Source of the DNA: Sphingobacteriaceae bacterium DW12
Lineage (GTDB): Bacteria > Bacteroidota > Bacteroidia > Sphingobacteriales > Sphingobacteriaceae
Reading direction: 5' to 3'
Assembly (NCBI GenBank): GCA_000783305.1
Contig: JROE01000006.1
Coordinates: forward strand, 1-64,000
Length of the DNA stretch: 64,000 nucleotides
In this document: one piece after another, positions 1 through 7,719 of the stretch
Layout of the letters: every line of letters begins with the position of its first letter
Position numbering within the stretch: position 1 is the stretch's first letter
Notes under the pieces: model-generated
Databases searched by the model: none
Told to the model about the DNA's origin: nothing
Seen by the model: the letters and a program-made list of their open reading frames with translations, nothing else
Position numbers and translations under genes: made by a program

Positions 1-117
1 CTGTTTTTGAAAGTGATGCAAAGGTAGAATTTCTTCATATATACTCCAAATAAAACCGTGAAGATTTCTTTTGTCTAGATGTAACTGTCTATAAGCTAAA
101 AGTTTTATTTTTTTAAA

Positions 118-978
118 TTATAACTGTGCATGAATCATTCGGTCTGCATGCTGCATATCTTGAAACATTTGCACGTTAGAAAACCCCTTTTTCATAAGCA
201 TGTCTACCGTTTGGGGTCCATAATGTTGATTTATTTCGAAATAAAGGTGTCCTGAAGGTGTCAAATGCTGCAGGGCAAATGATGCGATGGTCTCATAAAA
301 AAGGAGTGGAGCTGTTTCTTCCACAAATAGCGCAAGGTGTGGCTCGAATTCCAAAACATTAGGATGCATTTTTTCTTTTTCTTTTGGCGTAATGTAGGGG
401 GGATTGCTAACGATGATATCATAGCGCTGGTCTTTATTGAAAATGTAGGTCCACTCTAATATGTCTGCATTCACAAAGTTGACAGATGCACCTAACTTTA
501 CGGAGTTACGCTTGGCAATTGCAATAGCCTCTTTTGATATGTCAAGTGCGCTTACTGCAGACATCGGGAGAAATTTTTTTAGACTTATGGGTATACAACC
601 GCTCCCAGTTCCGATATCAATAATTCTTATGCTCTCTGAATTTTGACCATGATTTTTAATAATCATATCGACGAGCTCTTCCGTTTCAGGACGTGGAATC
701 AGCACAAACTCATTTACCTCAAAAATCTGTCCATAGAAATGAGCTTTTTTGAATATGTGCTGTATGGGTTTGTTAGCCATCAGTTCAGTAAGTATGTTTA
801 AATAAAGTTGATAATGTTCATCGGTAATATCGTTGTGTTTTTGCAATGCATAGATGCTTTTGTGCACCCCGGTGATTTCTTCTGTCACGATATAAAACAG
901 TGCCAACGACTCTTCCAGGTCATAAAGAGGAGTCAATTTTTCTACATAGAGGTGCTCTAGATCTTGAAGTCTGCTCAT
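118..978 (-). CDS. prmC: Peptide chain release factor N5-glutamine methyltransferase
   Basis: Methylates the glutamine of the GGQ motif in release factors RF1 and RF2, using S-adenosylmethionine, in the cytoplasm. The 286-residue protein has an N-terminal helical substrate domain, a SAM-binding DIGTGSG motif near residues 121-127 and the hallmark NPPY motif near 192-195. The open frame extends upstream to 1017, but MSRLQDLEHL at 978 matches the usual start and avoids a hydrophobic non-family leader. A TAnnTTTG-type -7 element lies only five bases before this ATG, so the mRNA may be leaderless. It is divergent from ribD. The family call is secure; the start is inferred. Confidence 0.95.
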   Translation of the reverse strand: MSRLQDLEHLYVEKLTPLYDLEESLALFYIVTEEITGVHKSIYALQKHNDITDEHYQLYLNILTELMANKPIQHIFKKAHFYGQIFEVNEFVLIPRPETEELVDMIIKNHGQNSESIRIIDIGTGSGCIPISLKKFLPMSAVSALDISKEAIAIAKRNSVKLGASVNFVNADILEWTYIFNKDQRYDIIVSNPPYITPKEKEKMHPNVLEFEPHLALFVEETAPLLFYETIASFALQHLTPSGHLYFEINQHYGPQTVDMLMKKGFSNVQMFQDMQHADRMIHAQL

Positions 979-982
979 AACA

Positions 983-990
983 CAAAAATA
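983..990 (-). promoter_or_regulatory. -7 promoter element of prmC
   Basis: On the minus strand this reads TATTTTTG, a match to the Bacteroidota -7 consensus TAnnTTTG. The only TTTG upstream (plus positions 1015-1018) is 24 bases away, longer than the usual 19-21. Transcription would begin at or within a few bases of the ATG at 978. Confidence 0.5.
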
Positions 991-1067
991 CACTAATATG
1001 GTAGCGCTTCCTACCAAACAGAATAATTATTACCGGACTTATAAACGCAAGTTTCTCTAAGTTTTGA

Positions 1068-1075
1068 TACTTTTG
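1068..1075 (+). promoter_or_regulatory. -7 promoter element of ribD
   Basis: TACTTTTG matches TAnnTTTG. It ends three bases before the ATG at 1079 and nine before the ATG at 1085, so the transcript would have almost no leader. No clear -33 TTG is seen at the expected distance. Confidence 0.5.
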
Positions 1076-1078
1076 TAT

Positions 1079-2125
1079 ATGGATATGCATGAAAGGTATA
1101 TGCGGCGTTGTTTGGAGCTGGCCATTATAGGCGCAGGGACAGTAAGCCCCAATCCCATGGTAGGGGCTGTAATTGTTCACGATGGACGTGTCATCGGCGA
1201 GGGGTATACAGCACCTTTTGGTGGGCCGCATGCAGAAGTCAATGCTATACATCAGGTGTTGACTCTCTTTTCAGAACAAGCTACGAAGTTGCTTTCTCAA
1301 TCGGAATTGTATGTTAGCCTTGAACCTTGTGCGCATTTCGGTAAAACTCCTCCCTGTGCCGATCTAATCGTTAAATATGGATTGCGTAAAGTGTACGTAG
1401 CTTGTAAAGATCCTTTTCCGCAGGTCAGCGGTAAGGGAATAGAAAAGCTAAGGGCAGCGGGGATAACAGTAGAAACGGGACTTTTGGAAAGAGAAGCTCG
1501 TTGGGTAAATCGTCGTTTTTTTACCCGTATTTTAAAACATAGACCGTTTGTGATTTTGAAATGGGCGCAGACCAGTGATGGATTTATCGGGCGTACAGAT
1601 GATGTTCAGACTTGGATTAGCAATCCGGCAAGTAAACAATTGGTTCATAAATGGAGGGCTGAAGAAGATGCAATTCTCGTGGGCACGCGAACTGCTTTGG
1701 TCGATAATCCGGCACTGACAGTGAGAGAATGGGATGGACATCATCCTAGAAGAATTTTGATAGATCGAAATCTGTCAGTACCCACTTCTGCCAATATATA
1801 TGGAAGAGAAGGCGAGCTCATAGTCTTCAATGCTGTTAAATCAGAATGGAAAGACAATGTGAAATATATTGAGTTGGAAAATTTCGGACTCTATCTCCCT
1901 CAGAATATTCTCTACCAGCTTTATTTAATGGACGTACAATCCATTATTATTGAAGGTGGAGCAATTACTATCCAACATTTCATTGATGCTGGACTTTGGG
2001 ACGAGGCTAGGATTTTGACCGCTCAATACGAGTGGGGAAGTGGTATTGCTGCTCCAAAATTAGGCGGACGTGTGTTGGAGAAATACCGTGTCGCTAATGA
2101 CGAGTTATCTATTGTTGTCAAGTAG
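1079..2125 (+). CDS. ribD: Bifunctional riboflavin biosynthesis deaminase/reductase
   Basis: Catalyses the second and third steps of riboflavin synthesis: deamination of the pyrimidine intermediate from GTP, then reduction of its ribosyl side chain with NADPH. The N-terminal half is a cytidine-deaminase-like zinc domain with HAEVNAI and PCAHFGKTPPC; the C-terminal half (from about residue 145) is the RibD reductase domain. Length of about 348 residues is normal. The frame is open from 1064, but the family begins near MHERYMRRCLELA, so ATG 1079 or 1085 is preferred. It is divergent from prmC and stands alone from other rib genes in this window. Confidence 0.95.
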   Translation: MDMHERYMRRCLELAIIGAGTVSPNPMVGAVIVHDGRVIGEGYTAPFGGPHAEVNAIHQVLTLFSEQATKLLSQSELYVSLEPCAHFGKTPPCADLIVKYGLRKVYVACKDPFPQVSGKGIEKLRAAGITVETGLLEREARWVNRRFFTRILKHRPFVILKWAQTSDGFIGRTDDVQTWISNPASKQLVHKWRAEEDAILVGTRTALVDNPALTVREWDGHHPRRILIDRNLSVPTSANIYGREGELIVFNAVKSEWKDNVKYIELENFGLYLPQNILYQLYLMDVQSIIIEGGAITIQHFIDAGLWDEARILTAQYEWGSGIAAPKLGGRVLEKYRVANDELSIVVK

Positions 2126-2160
2126 AGCTACTTATCCAAAGGAATGTGTATCTTTAGGGT

Positions 2161-3456
2161 ATGCAGATGCCGGAGGAATTACTTCATTTCATATGGCGCT
2201 TTCGTCTGTTTGACCAATCGAACTTAAGAACTTTAGGTAATGACGAATTAACCATTAAACAAGTCGGACAGCATAATATAGATGCTGGACCGGATTTTTT
2301 GATGGCCAAAATACGGATTGCCCAGCACGATTGGATCGGACATGTGGAGATACACCGTACAGCGGTTGATTGGTATGCGCATAGTCACCACTATGATACA
2401 GCTTATAATAATGTGATACTGCACGTCGTGTGGGACGGTACGAAAGAGGTAAATCGTCGGGACGGCACACCTATTCCTACACTTTGTTTGGCTAACTACG
2501 TGGATAACAATCTTCTGAATCATTATCGTGTGCTGATGAATAATGAATATTGGATAGCGTGTCAAAATCAACTGCCATCAGTTGATACAACCTATGTCAG
2601 TCAATGGTTGGTAAGGTTAACAATGGAACGCCTAGAGACCAAATTTGATATATTTCAACAACAATTAACTGCCCATAAACAAGATTTTGAGAAAATCACC
2701 TTCATCATATTGGCTCGAGCATTCGGCCAACGCGTAAATGCAGATTCATTCCAAGAATTGGCCCAACATATCCCGCTAAATTTGGTGCTTAAATATAAAG
2801 ATGATCCTGTTAAGCGCGAAGCACTATTTTTGGGAATGGCGGGGTATCTGGTTCGACACGATTATCACGACAATCCCTATGTGCGTCAGCTTATCCAAGA
2901 ATTTGATTATTTGAAAAAACTACATGGTCTATCTAGTCTAGAGGTCCATCGATGGAAGCGATTTAGGATGCGCCCTTATAATTTCCCCGAATTCAGGATT
3001 GCACAGCTGGCTGCGTTATATGCCCATAATGATTTTCTAATTGCTAAAATCTTAGAAATGGAAACATTGGAAAGCGTAAGAGCCTTTCTGTCCAAAATTA
3101 GACTTGCGACATTTTGGGAAACGCATTTTACTTTGGACAAAGTTTCTTCCCCTCATGTTACAAATCTTGGTACTGGCTTTATCGATTCCTTGATTATTAA
3201 TGGTCTAGTCCATGTCTTATTTTTATATGGTAAATATTTTCGACAAGAATCGTATCTTTATAGAGCTGTATCTTGGTTGGAGGAAATTAAAGCTGAATCC
3301 AATGCTATTGTAAAAGGTTTTGGAATTTGTGGAATTCGCGCAAGAAGAGCAGCAGAATCCCAAGCGTTGCTTCATCTTAAACGTGAATATTGCGATAAGA
3401 AAAATTGTCTTAGCTGTGGGATAGGGATACAGATACTAAGAATAAATAGAGAATGA
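2161..3456 (+). CDS. DUF2851 family protein
   Basis: A 431-residue soluble protein of the DUF2851 family, widespread in Bacteroidota and of unknown function. The N-terminal part has the family pattern with DAGPDF (about residues 41-46), WIGHVEIHR and DTAYNNVILHVVW. The extreme C-terminus carries a cysteine cluster (CDKKNCLSCGIG), which could bind a metal; that is inference. A second ATG at 2167 gives a more family-like start. The stop overlaps the start of the next gene by four bases (ATGA), pointing to translational coupling. No function is claimed. Confidence 0.85.
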   Translation: MQMPEELLHFIWRFRLFDQSNLRTLGNDELTIKQVGQHNIDAGPDFLMAKIRIAQHDWIGHVEIHRTAVDWYAHSHHYDTAYNNVILHVVWDGTKEVNRRDGTPIPTLCLANYVDNNLLNHYRVLMNNEYWIACQNQLPSVDTTYVSQWLVRLTMERLETKFDIFQQQLTAHKQDFEKITFIILARAFGQRVNADSFQELAQHIPLNLVLKYKDDPVKREALFLGMAGYLVRHDYHDNPYVRQLIQEFDYLKKLHGLSSLEVHRWKRFRMRPYNFPEFRIAQLAALYAHNDFLIAKILEMETLESVRAFLSKIRLATFWETHFTLDKVSSPHVTNLGTGFIDSLIINGLVHVLFLYGKYFRQESYLYRAVSWLEEIKAESNAIVKGFGICGIRARRAAESQALLHLKREYCDKKNCLSCGIGIQILRINRE

Positions 3457-3674
3457 TTGAAAGGGTTTTATATTATTTTGAGCAGCAATCTTTTGGGGTA
3501 TGTGCTTACTTAGGTGAAAAGTTTTCGATTTCGATTTCTAAACTACGTCTATTTTTTATCTATGCTACAATTATAGGTGCAGGGTTCCCTATTCTTTTTT
3601 ACCTTTTCGCCGGCGTAATATTGGATTTTAGAAATTATGTGAAGAAAATGCGTAAATTTCTTTGGGACAATTAA
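3453..3674 (+). CDS. Short PspC-domain membrane protein
   Basis: A 73-residue protein made up almost entirely of a PspC-like domain: the pattern FGVCAYLGEKFSISISKLR followed by one long hydrophobic segment (about residues 30-57) and a basic C-terminus. PspC proteins in other bacteria take part in membrane-stress signalling; single-domain forms in Bacteroidota are common and not well studied. It overlaps the DUF2851 gene by four bases, so the two are probably one operon. It converges with the ankyrin gene, leaving only seven bases between stops. Confidence 0.75.
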   Translation: MIERVLYYFEQQSFGVCAYLGEKFSISISKLRLFFIYATIIGAGFPILFYLFAGVILDFRNYVKKMRKFLWDN

Positions 3675-3681
3675 AGCTAAG

Positions 3682-4335
3682 TTAATCTACCCTCAGTATT
3701 TCGGCAATCTCTTTATACCCTTTAGCTGCAGCGAGGTCAGAAGCTGTCAACCCCATGTCGTTACGTATACCGATATCCGCACCATTCTCTAATAATAAAA
3801 TAATCATGTCTATATTTCCGTGCTGTGAAGCAAGATGTAAAGGTGTAATCTTAGAAGATTGTATGATGTTTACATTGGCTCCGGCTTCAATCAACATTTT
3901 ACTGATTTCAGATTGATTAGCATGAAGTGAAGCATGAAGAGGAGATACATTGTAGCCATTTTGAGAAGTTATATTGGGATCCGCATGATTCTTTAATAAG
4001 ATTCTCACAATATCTTCTCTCGAGAAATGGGCTGCTATACCTAACGGACTAAAACCCTGTGTAGATATCTCATCGACAATATCAGGTCGTTTTAGAATGA
4101 TGGCTTCCACATGTTGGGTCAATCCTGCTGCACAAGCCTCGTGGATAGTGATTGAAGTGATATATTTTAATATGGTTTGAACTATTTGTGCCTTGTTGTA
4201 GTAGCAGGCCAACATGAGGGGAGAGATGTCATGACTGGTGTTTTGTTTTACAAGTTCGGGTTCGTTACGAAGCAAAAGCTCCAAATCTTGATGATTGCCT
4301 GTCTCAATATATTCTTCTAATACAGATAAACTCAT
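3682..4335 (-). CDS. Ankyrin-repeat protein
   Basis: A 217-residue protein with no signal peptide that consists of about five to six ankyrin repeats. Recognisable units begin at SPLMLACYYN, SPLGIAAHFS, SPLHASLHAN, TPLHLASQHG and TASDLAAAKG, each followed by a second helix and loops such as GADIGI or GANVNI. Ankyrin repeats mediate protein-protein binding; the partner cannot be deduced. It is monocistronic and converges on the PspC gene with no obvious terminator between them. Confidence 0.85.
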   Translation of the reverse strand: MSLSVLEEYIETGNHQDLELLLRNEPELVKQNTSHDISPLMLACYYNKAQIVQTILKYITSITIHEACAAGLTQHVEAIILKRPDIVDEISTQGFSPLGIAAHFSREDIVRILLKNHADPNITSQNGYNVSPLHASLHANQSEISKMLIEAGANVNIIQSSKITPLHLASQHGNIDMIILLLENGADIGIRNDMGLTASDLAAAKGYKEIAEILRVD

Positions 4336-4549
4336 TTGGTTACATGTTTTTATGATACGAAATAAATAAAAAAATGTTAATTATATGGGAATTGTTAATA
4401 ACATTCAAAGTGTTAGTATTTTTTTGAAGATGCTTGTTCGAGTTGAGGTGTTTTCCAATGCATACATTTTGGGAAGTGAATGAGAAATTCGCCTTTCTAA
4501 ATCTTAGCTATTTTAAACAGAATATGTTTCATTATGTACTACTTAAGTG

Positions 4550-4596
4550 AGAAGTCGCCACTTCTTAGGTATTGATTGTAGCATAACCGCTACAAT
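4550..4596 (+). other. Two adjacent perfect hairpins
   Basis: The first is AGAAGT-CGCC-ACTTCT (4550-4565, 6-bp stem, 4-nt loop). The second is ATTGTAGC-ATAACC-GCTACAAT (4575-4596, 8-bp stem, 6-nt loop). A promoter-like TTG at 4443-4445 and TACATTTTG at 4463-4471 lie upstream. There is no strong U-run afterwards. Confidence 0.4.
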
Positions 4597-4620
4597 TTCA
4601 GTTTTGGGAATTGAATTAGT

Positions 4621-4650
4621 TTTGAATTGCAAGTTATTACGGTACTTTTG
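4621..4650 (+). promoter_or_regulatory. Promoter of small-RNA candidate
   Basis: TTTG at 4621-4624 and TACTTTTG at 4643-4650, separated by 18 bases, match the Bacteroidota -33/-7 arrangement well. The predicted start is about 4654-4657. Confidence 0.6.
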
Positions 4651-4654
4651 TACA

Positions 4655-4728
4655 TCGCCCTCCCCAAGGGCATGTTTTTCATAGGTAGATGTAGGGTCGA
4701 ATATTTCTTATTCGACCCTTATTTTTTT
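4655..4728 (+). ncRNA. Candidate small noncoding RNA of about 70 nt
   Basis: A promoter of good quality is followed at once by a hairpin GCCCT-CCCCA-AGGGC (4657-4671), a short linker, then a 10-bp perfect stem AGGGTCGAAT/ATTCGACCCT (4693-4702 and 4710-4719) and a run of seven T. This is the layout of a complete small transcript with a Rho-independent terminator. There is no sensible reading frame inside it. It may instead be a leader or attenuator for ubiX, but ubiX begins 150 bases later. I do not recognise the RNA family. Confidence 0.55.
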
Positions 4729-4879
4729 GCTAAAAGTATCCATAGGTTGTATGATGTATACACACTGCTTTTGAAGCTGATTATCTGTACTTACTTTATT
4801 GGTGAGAGTTGTGATTCCTTCACAGTTTTGAATGCGTTCAATGAAGTTTTATTAGCTTTATTTCTTATTTTAGAGACTT

Positions 4880-5446
4880 ATGGGAAAGAAAATAATCATC
4901 GCTGTCACGGGGGCGAGCGGATCTATATATGCAAAAGTACTGCTAGATACCTTGTTGCGGGAAATTGGTCAATTTGAAGCAGTAGGAGTCGTCATGTCGG
5001 ACAACGCAAAAGATGTTTGGCAATATGAGCTCAACAATCGAGACTATGAGAATTATCCTTTTACTTTTTATAATAAAAATGATTTTTATGCACCTTTTGC
5101 CTCGGGGTCTGCAAAATTTGATACCATGATCATTTGTCCTTGTTCAATGGGAACATTGGCTAGGATTGCACACGGCACCTCATCGGATTTAGCGACACGC
5201 GCTGCGGATGTAATTTTGAAAGAAAAGCGTAGATTAATCCTGATGGTCCGAGAAACACCTTTAAGCCGTATACATATCCAAAATATGCTGACAGTGACAG
5301 ATGCTGGCGGAATCATATGTCCAGCAAGTCCGTCCTATTATAGTCTGCCGCAAAATTTTGAAGAACTAGCCAAGACAGTCGTCGATCGTGCCCTCTCCTT
5401 GGCAGGGATAGAAGTTGATTCCTACCGATGGGGCGAAATCGAGTAG
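4880..5446 (+). CDS. ubiX: Flavin prenyltransferase UbiX
   Basis: Prenylates FMN with dimethylallyl phosphate to make the prenyl-FMN cofactor used by UbiD-type decarboxylases. The 188-residue protein shows the N-terminal flavin-binding GASGSIYAK motif, the CPCSMGTLARIAHG stretch, and the conserved MVRETPLSRIHIQNM segment. Length is typical. No ubiD partner is present in the window, which is common. The gene follows the small-RNA candidate and appears monocistronic. Confidence 0.95.
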   Translation: MGKKIIIAVTGASGSIYAKVLLDTLLREIGQFEAVGVVMSDNAKDVWQYELNNRDYENYPFTFYNKNDFYAPFASGSAKFDTMIICPCSMGTLARIAHGTSSDLATRAADVILKEKRRLILMVRETPLSRIHIQNMLTVTDAGGIICPASPSYYSLPQNFEELAKTVVDRALSLAGIEVDSYRWGEIE

Positions 5447-5775
5447 GACGTAAATGTCCACTTATCTTCTTCAAGGTACTAGGAAATACGGATGTATGAG
5501 TAGGAGAGAGCCATTCTTGGCTTGATGTCATTGCGCTATTGTAGAAAAACAAAACATAAACATTGTGAAAGTAGCATCCGTTTTAATTGTATTTTGTACA
5601 TTTGTTTCTCAAATGAAGCAGCTTTTCGCTAGAACTATTTGTTTTCCTTATTTCTTTGACTCGTCAAAAGAAAAACTCACTTTTTGTTTTCTACCCAACT
5701 GTTCTATGCTGAAAAGATGTTTGTCAACTACTTATCATAATATTGCACTGTATAAAGCTATAAGATTTTAATTTC
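5447..5775. other. Intergenic region without a supported gene
   Basis: About 330 AT-rich bases between ubiX and the dihydroorotase homologue. A 68-residue frame at 5565-5771 has no family features or ribosome-binding context and is rejected. TACATTTG at 5597-5604 resembles a -7 element but has no -33 partner at the right spacing. I see no terminator. Confidence 0.5.
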
Positions 5776-7041
5776 ATGACTACATTATTGATTACTTCTG
5801 CGACTATTGTCTTGCCTGGGAACAAAAATCACCTGAAAATGGTGGATGTGTTGATAAAAAACGGTAAGATTGCTGAGATAGCTCAAAAGATTAAAAAATC
5901 AGATTTAAATGATGAGGTATTTGATGCCAATGGAGGTTTTTTAGCTCCTGGTTTTCTTGATTTAAACGTGAATTTTGGTGAACCAGGCTTAGAGACTAAA
6001 GAAGATATCGCAACAGGAAGTGCCGCCGCTGCTGCCGGTGGATTTACAGGAGTAGCTGTCCAACCCAATACCGAACCTCCGATTCAAAGCCGTACAGAGG
6101 TGGCGTTGGTCAAAAATCTCGCTAAGGGAAATTTGGTAGATGTGTTTCCCATAGGGTCCATCAGTAAAAAGAGAGAAGGCAAAGAGTTGGCTGAATTATA
6201 TGATATGCAGCAGACAGGTGCAGTGGCTTTTAGTGACGGTAATCGGAGTGTACAGCAGGCTGGATTGATGGGTAGAGCACTCTTATATGCTAAAGGATTT
6301 AAAGGACTTATAATCTCTCATCCCGAGGATGAATCTATGGTGGGCGACCGTCAGATGAACGAAGGGGTCGTCAGTACATATTTGGGGATGAAAGGTATTC
6401 CTAATCTAGCGGAATCGCTCATGGTCTCAAGGGATTTGTATTTGGCGGAATATAATGATGCACCTATACATTTTACGTCTATCAGCACAATAGAAGCTGT
6501 CGATTTAATTAGAAAGGCGAAAGCCAAAGGCATTGCTGTCACTTGTGACGTCGCAGCCCATAACTTAGTGTTGACAGATAAAGAGGTCGAAGCTTTTGAT
6601 AGTCATTACAAAGTCAACCCTCCGCTTCGCACAAAGGCTGATATCAAAGCCTTGATAAAAGGGCTTAAAGATGGAGTGATAGACGCAGTAGTTTCTCAGC
6701 ATACTCCTCACGAAGTTGAGTTTAAACGTGTGGAATTTCATATTGCGAAGAACGGAATAATTGGATTACAGACTGTACTTCCTTTGTTGGTGAAAGCTGG
6801 TTTGAATGAAGAGCAAATAGTGGACAAACTCTCCGTAGGTCCCAGAAAAGTGCTTGGAATGGAGGTTCCGACTATTGAAATTGGAGAAATAGCTAATTTG
6901 GTTTTATTTGACACATCATCCGAGTGGATATTTACAAAAGAAGATAATAAATCAAAATCTGATAATTCTCCATTTTTTGGAACGGAATTGAAAGGTAAAG
7001 TATTGGCAGTCCTCAATAATGGTAAAATATTTAAAAACTAA
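5776..7041 (+). CDS. Dihydroorotase homologue lacking metal ligands (PyrX/PyrC'-like)
   Basis: A 421-residue amidohydrolase-fold protein clearly related to type I dihydroorotase (PGF-D, EPG-E-KED, AAAAGGFTGV, PNTEPP, IIGLQTVLPLL). Key catalytic features are changed: the HxH of strand 1 is DLNVN (N64, N66), the paired His of the family HHL motif is AHNL, and the catalytic Asp of the family TDHAPH motif is Gln308 in SQHTPH. It therefore probably cannot hold the binuclear zinc centre. Known non-catalytic dihydroorotase homologues act as structural partners of aspartate carbamoyltransferase; that role is inference here. It is usually annotated simply as dihydroorotase. Likely co-transcribed with the next gene, five bases away. 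Confidence 0.85.
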   Translation: MTTLLITSATIVLPGNKNHLKMVDVLIKNGKIAEIAQKIKKSDLNDEVFDANGGFLAPGFLDLNVNFGEPGLETKEDIATGSAAAAAGGFTGVAVQPNTEPPIQSRTEVALVKNLAKGNLVDVFPIGSISKKREGKELAELYDMQQTGAVAFSDGNRSVQQAGLMGRALLYAKGFKGLIISHPEDESMVGDRQMNEGVVSTYLGMKGIPNLAESLMVSRDLYLAEYNDAPIHFTSISTIEAVDLIRKAKAKGIAVTCDVAAHNLVLTDKEVEAFDSHYKVNPPLRTKADIKALIKGLKDGVIDAVVSQHTPHEVEFKRVEFHIAKNGIIGLQTVLPLLVKAGLNEEQIVDKLSVGPRKVLGMEVPTIEIGEIANLVLFDTSSEWIFTKEDNKSKSDNSPFFGTELKGKVLAVLNNGKIFKN

Positions 7042-7046
7042 TTGAC

Positions 7047-7715
7047 ATGGATCAAAAAATAGAACGTGCTGTAGAATTAGGCTTGAAAGCTTATGGTCAT
7101 AGTGAAGGTAGTGATCATCAACAACTTCTTGGGGTTTTAAAATTGGCTTTTGATGCTGACAAACCCTTTATGCAAAAGGTTGAGTTATTGGATGCTGCCT
7201 TTGATGATCATATGCGCTTTGATGAATTGAGAGAGGTGTATTTTGACCTTTTGCTGATGAATTTCTTTTCAGAGGATGTTCAGAAATTGGAGGAAGATTA
7301 TTTGGATTCAGCTGAGTGGGAGGGGATTGAGGATGAGACCATCGACCGTGGAACAGAATTGTTGAATATTTTTCTCTATCTTCGTGAGTGTGCTGACGAT
7401 GAAATTGAACCGGAATTAGAGGACTATTTGAAAGAGTTTTTGTTGGTTGATGAGGATGAGTTCCAAGATGAACACCGCATTTACGAAAGTGTAATTGCCA
7501 ATCAAATTTTAGTAGAAAGCAATTATTCCGAAATCGCTAAAGTAGCTAAATCACTTGACGCTGAAGATGATCTATTGGATGTGTTTTATCCAATGATGAG
7601 TTTCTTCGCCGAATCGAATCCCACAGAAGGCCAATTGAAAGAGTATGAAGCAGCAGCTTTGAATCCAGCATTTGATGTTGCGGTTTATCAAATTATTTCC
7701 AATTATAACAACTAA
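7047..7715 (+). CDS. Acidic hypothetical protein
   Basis: A 222-residue protein that I do not recognise by function. It has no signal peptide or membrane segment, is very rich in Asp and Glu, and looks all-helical. Clusters such as FDDHMRFDELREVYFDLLL and ECADDEIEPELEDYLKEF suggest helical pairs. It starts five bases after the dihydroorotase homologue and ends four bases before the DUF4199 gene, so it sits inside an operon of 5776-8358 or longer. Confidence 0.7.
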   Translation: MDQKIERAVELGLKAYGHSEGSDHQQLLGVLKLAFDADKPFMQKVELLDAAFDDHMRFDELREVYFDLLLMNFFSEDVQKLEEDYLDSAEWEGIEDETIDRGTELLNIFLYLRECADDEIEPELEDYLKEFLLVDEDEFQDEHRIYESVIANQILVESNYSEIAKVAKSLDAEDDLLDVFYPMMSFFAESNPTEGQLKEYEAAALNPAFDVAVYQIISNYNN

Positions 7716-7719
7716 AATT

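Larger units (their letters stand above)
4336..4879. other. Gene-poor region with RNA-like structures
   Basis: No convincing coding sequence lies here. A 116-residue plus-strand frame at 4627-4977 is rejected because it runs through the ubiX start in another frame and covers a promoter and terminator. The region holds two perfect short hairpins (4550-4565, 4575-4596) and a promoter-hairpin-terminator unit (4621-4728), described separately. The remainder before ubiX (4729-4879) is AT-rich and probably contains the ubiX promoter, which I cannot place. Confidence 0.6.

Noticed and set aside
920-1252. 110-residue minus-strand frame across prmC and ribD starts
   Set aside because: It lies over the divergent promoters and antisense to ribD; it is a shadow of real genes.
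4627-4977. 116-residue plus-strand frame before ubiX
   Set aside because: It overlaps the ubiX start in another frame, covers the promoter and terminator of the small-RNA candidate and has no family features.
5565-5771. 68-residue frame in the ubiX-dihydroorotase gap
   Set aside because: Composition is AT-driven, with no domain, no ribosome-binding context and no likely role.
7039-7055. Second copy of TAATTGACATGGATCAA as a regulatory site
   Set aside because: Here it spans a start codon inside an operon, with no promoter element nearby, so a chance match is more likely.
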